DNA of 64,000 nt, from the NCBI GenBank assembly GCA_000621425.1, contig JHYJ01000003.1, forward strand, positions 160,913 through 224,912, written 5' to 3'. The stretch is from Lachnospiraceae bacterium AB2028 (GTDB taxonomy: Bacteria; Bacillota; Clostridia; Lachnospirales; Lachnospiraceae). The notes beneath the pieces are model-generated. The model saw nothing but the letters and a program-made list of their open reading frames with translations, searched no databases and was not told the DNA's origin. Position numbers and translations under genes: made by a program. Below are positions 61,936 to 64,000 of this stretch, piece after piece; position 1 is the stretch's first letter, and the number at the start of each line of letters is the position of its first letter.

Positions 61936-63180
61936 TCACCATCTCCGCACGAACCGTGCGCCATATTTTGGACCGATCTCAGGGTCACGGCACATAGGCT
62001 GCAGGGCACCGCTTGGTTCCTCGGTGGAGGAATAAGTCGGTTCCTTCCCCTCCATCAGTTCTCCGGCTACGCGTATGAACTGTGCTGCGGCATTCTCCGC
62101 ATTCCAATATTTCACCATTGTCTCGTAGGCCTGCTTTCCCTGTTCCCTGCATTCCGGACGATCAGTTGCCATAGCAAGGACCATACCGCAGAAATTTAAA
62201 AGTTTGCCGTCACACACCATACCGTTCATTCCATGCTGAACAATATACGGTACTGCACCGATCATAGGCCTGGTCACTACAAGACAGCCGCTGTTCATCG
62301 CTTCGTTCAGCACTGCTCCCCAGCCCTCTTTTTCATCACTTGTAAATAAGAAGATATCGGCTTTTTCCATCTCCGCACGGATTTCTTCCGGCTTAAGGAA
62401 ACCGGTAAAATGCACCACCTCTTCCAGCCCTTTTGCCTTAACCTCGGCATGCAAAGACTCCTCCATTTCGCCGCCACCTGCCATGGTCAGTGTAAAACCG
62501 CCATTGTCTTGAAGCTTCTGCTCATATCCCGCATTAAACATAGGATCACCGTGCAGCAGCTTATCTGCAACAGCTATTGCATATTCAGGATGCTTCCAGT
62601 CGATCATCCTGCCTGCCCAGAGTATGCGTACAGGCTCTCCCTCATGGCTCTTTTTTGCCATCAGCTCCTCGATATCATAGTGCTTTACTTCAGGAAAATA
62701 TCCCCAGACAAATTTCTTTTTGGGATATGCATGTATAAGCTTGAAATCCGAGCCCACGAAGGCTCCGGCGCAGAGAAGATATACCGGAGACTTACGGTAC
62801 TGTATGTGATCATGGTATTTTTTCTTAAGACCCTTGGGCGAAACAAATTTCCACTGGCCTTCCTTATATATGCGTTCGCTGTATCTGAAAGTAAGCTTGC
62901 CGGCCTTAAGGCGGGGCTCAATCTCTTCTTCCATCTCCACACCGCCCCAGATGACGATATCGCTCTCAAGGATATCCCTACGCGCTGCATCCTCGTCATC
63001 GTGGAAAAGCTTTACATAGGGATAGTCCTTTATCTCTATACCCCAGCCCATTCGTACCCTTTCCTCTTCCATAGGCTCAGTCTGATAAAAGCAGAAATTC
63101 ACACCCCCCGTTTTGGAAAATGCTTCACAAAGCGGCTTCTGGTGATGATTAAAATAATTTGATACGAATACTATCCTCAT
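61936..63180 (-). CDS. GT4-type glycosyltransferase
   Basis: This is a 414-residue cytosolic enzyme that transfers a sugar from a nucleotide donor, probably to a surface glycan. The N-terminal Rossmann domain starts RIVFVSNYFNHHQKPLCEAF. The C-terminal domain has ILWAGRMIDWKHPEYAI, LTMAGGGEMEE, HFTGFLKPEEI and the GT4 signature DIFLFTSDEKEGWGAVLNEAM (E-x7-E type). Its ATG overlaps the stop of the upstream lipoprotein gene (ATGA). The acceptor is unknown. Confidence 0.9.
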   Translation of the reverse strand: MRIVFVSNYFNHHQKPLCEAFSKTGGVNFCFYQTEPMEEERVRMGWGIEIKDYPYVKLFHDDEDAARRDILESDIVIWGGVEMEEEIEPRLKAGKLTFRYSERIYKEGQWKFVSPKGLKKKYHDHIQYRKSPVYLLCAGAFVGSDFKLIHAYPKKKFVWGYFPEVKHYDIEELMAKKSHEGEPVRILWAGRMIDWKHPEYAIAVADKLLHGDPMFNAGYEQKLQDNGGFTLTMAGGGEMEESLHAEVKAKGLEEVVHFTGFLKPEEIRAEMEKADIFLFTSDEKEGWGAVLNEAMNSGCLVVTRPMIGAVPYIVQHGMNGMVCDGKLLNFCGMVLAMATDRPECREQGKQAYETMVKYWNAENAAAQFIRVAGELMEGKEPTYSSTEEPSGALQPMCRDPEIGPKYGARFVRRW

Positions 63181-63698
63181 GGTCCGCTTGTCTCCGGGTC
63201 TACGCTGGTTTCCTGTTTTGCCGCACCCCAGGAATCAAATGAAAAGTTATAAGTCTGTTCAAAGAACTCAGTGCAGTCTCCGCCGTGGCACTGTGCATTG
63301 ATAACTCCGGCTTCAAAATCAACCTTATAGCTGTCGCCTTTAGCAAAAGTAACAGCTGTTATTTTTTCAGGATCAAGACCTTCACTTGACAGACTAAGAG
63401 TCATGGCATCTGCATCCACCATCACATCATCTGGTTTAAATACAACAGACTCGTCATCCGTCAGCCATACAATAACACAGTCGTTCTGAAGCAGTTTTCC
63501 CTTAGTGAAGAAATACTGTACGCCGTAGGGATACTCATCAGTATAAACATATTCCTCATCAAACTGCATATACGTCATTCCTTCATTAATGTATACCGAC
63601 TCCAGGCCCAGCATATTGTCAGGATTGCAGGAAAAAACCTCTTCCCCTTTCACCGCAGACTTTCTGCCGCAGCCTGAAAAAAGCATAAGAAAAGTCAT
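63177..63698 (-). CDS. Lipoprotein with non-standard start, upstream of the glycosyltransferase
   Basis: This is a 173-residue protein counting from the first ATG. Its lipobox MLFSGC is only 10 residues from that ATG. Reading in frame upstream of the ATG gives KKKICFVACI, a normal basic and hydrophobic signal peptide start, so translation probably begins further upstream, at an ATT (63729-63734) or another rare start. The mature part is rich in Asp, Glu and Tyr and is a probable beta-rich domain of unknown function. It is coupled to the glycosyltransferase by a 4-base overlap. Confidence 0.7.
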   Translation of the reverse strand: MTFLMLFSGCGRKSAVKGEEVFSCNPDNMLGLESVYINEGMTYMQFDEEYVYTDEYPYGVQYFFTKGKLLQNDCVIVWLTDDESVVFKPDDVMVDADAMTLSLSSEGLDPEKITAVTFAKGDSYKVDFEAGVINAQCHGGDCTEFFEQTYNFSFDSWGAAKQETSVDPETSGP

Positions 63699-63782
63699 TA
63701 TACACGCAACAAAACAAATTTTCTTTTTAATAATTAAACCGTCACTTCTTAAATATTATTGTTCAACTGAACACAGCCAGAT

Positions 63783-64000
63783 TTAGGATACATTATTTAC
63801 AAAGCCCACTGAAACATAATTATCAATGATAGCTCCTAAGTCCGTTCCCTCCGGGGCATCCCATATCCTCTTTGAAGATATGCGATAGCCTTTGACGCCG
63901 GCCTCTTCAGATTCCTTGCTGTAAGAATCATCATAGAAGCCATCAGTAAATACGACCGTCCCCTTCTTTATGCCCTTGCATTCTGCCAGCGGACATTCGG
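63783..64000 (-). CDS. C-terminal end of an unknown protein (5' partial)
   Basis: The minus-strand frame is open from the window edge to a stop at 63783-63785, giving 72 residues. It reads KKGTVVFTDGFYDDSYSKES then GVKGYRISSKRIWDAPEGTD and ends FVNNVS. An apparent C-x5-C pair lies at its start. No family is recognised; the gene continues beyond the window. Confidence 0.65.
   Translation of the reverse strand, partial: ECPLAECKGIKKGTVVFTDGFYDDSYSKESEEAGVKGYRISSKRIWDAPEGTDLGAIIDNYVSVGFVNNVS

Overview
The window reads as a chromosomal segment of an anaerobic Firmicute of the Lachnospiraceae type (Butyrivibrio/Pseudobutyrivibrio-like). The pointers are moderate G+C, strong GGAGG ribosome sites, a cell-surface GH5 cellulase with a cellulose-binding module, a GH25 muramidase with cell-wall-binding repeats, HPr kinase/ROK glucokinase carbon control, and a parB-DUF4446-serS cluster. 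Most genes lie on the minus strand.

Layout. 1-13.5 kb is mostly core: the end of a TrpB2-type tryptophan synthase, a lipoprotein plus GH5 cellulase, a cation/proton antiporter, a HAD hydrolase, a DUF3795 protein, a probably leaderless unknown gene, a DUF3048 lipoprotein behind a cluster of hairpins, tRNA-Arg(CCT), the GH25 muramidase, serS, a DUF4446 gene and parB. No parA lies beside parB. 13.6-35.6 kb is an accessory island. It holds a sigma-factor-like protein, a VirD4/TraG-like ATPase with three unknown partners, an extra ClpP, a MazEF pair under a 34-bp palindrome, a GIY-YIG fragment with a Vsr endonuclease, a free-standing M41 (FtsH-type) peptidase, two UvrD-family helicases (one with a RecB-like nuclease end), a DUF5710 protein, a VWA/metallopeptidase protein, an unknown protein, a MoxR ATPase and an Rpn-type nuclease. 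35.8-40.5 kb holds trmL, a 1126-residue coiled-coil protein ending in a C39-like cysteine peptidase domain, and an acetyltransferase-like protein, followed by a dense array of hairpins. 41-64 kb is core again: galE, a rhodanese-TtcA fusion, hypE, a SulP transporter, a Cache/HD-GYP/receiver protein, the hprK-glcK-murB-acyltransferase group, a tandem palindromic repeat, an SGNH-like protein, uvrC, ftsH, small membrane proteins and a glycosyltransferase.

Most notable signal. Four separate transcription units of the island (MoxR/VWA, a 46-aa membrane protein unit, clpP, and the VirD4-like operon) begin behind the same composite element. It is a CGGCGGTTTT block, then exactly nine bases, then CCATAAYAAGTG. 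Two of the units also share hairpin-containing leaders. The island encodes its own sigma-like protein, so a dedicated regulon is a testable idea. The regulated proteins are rich in AAA+/P-loop ATPases and peptidases, and the VirD4-like ATPase lacks membrane segments and has an altered Walker A motif. This looks like a non-conjugative, possibly defensive or conflict-type system built from parts of an integrative element. That is inference; the shared element and the gene content are seen directly.
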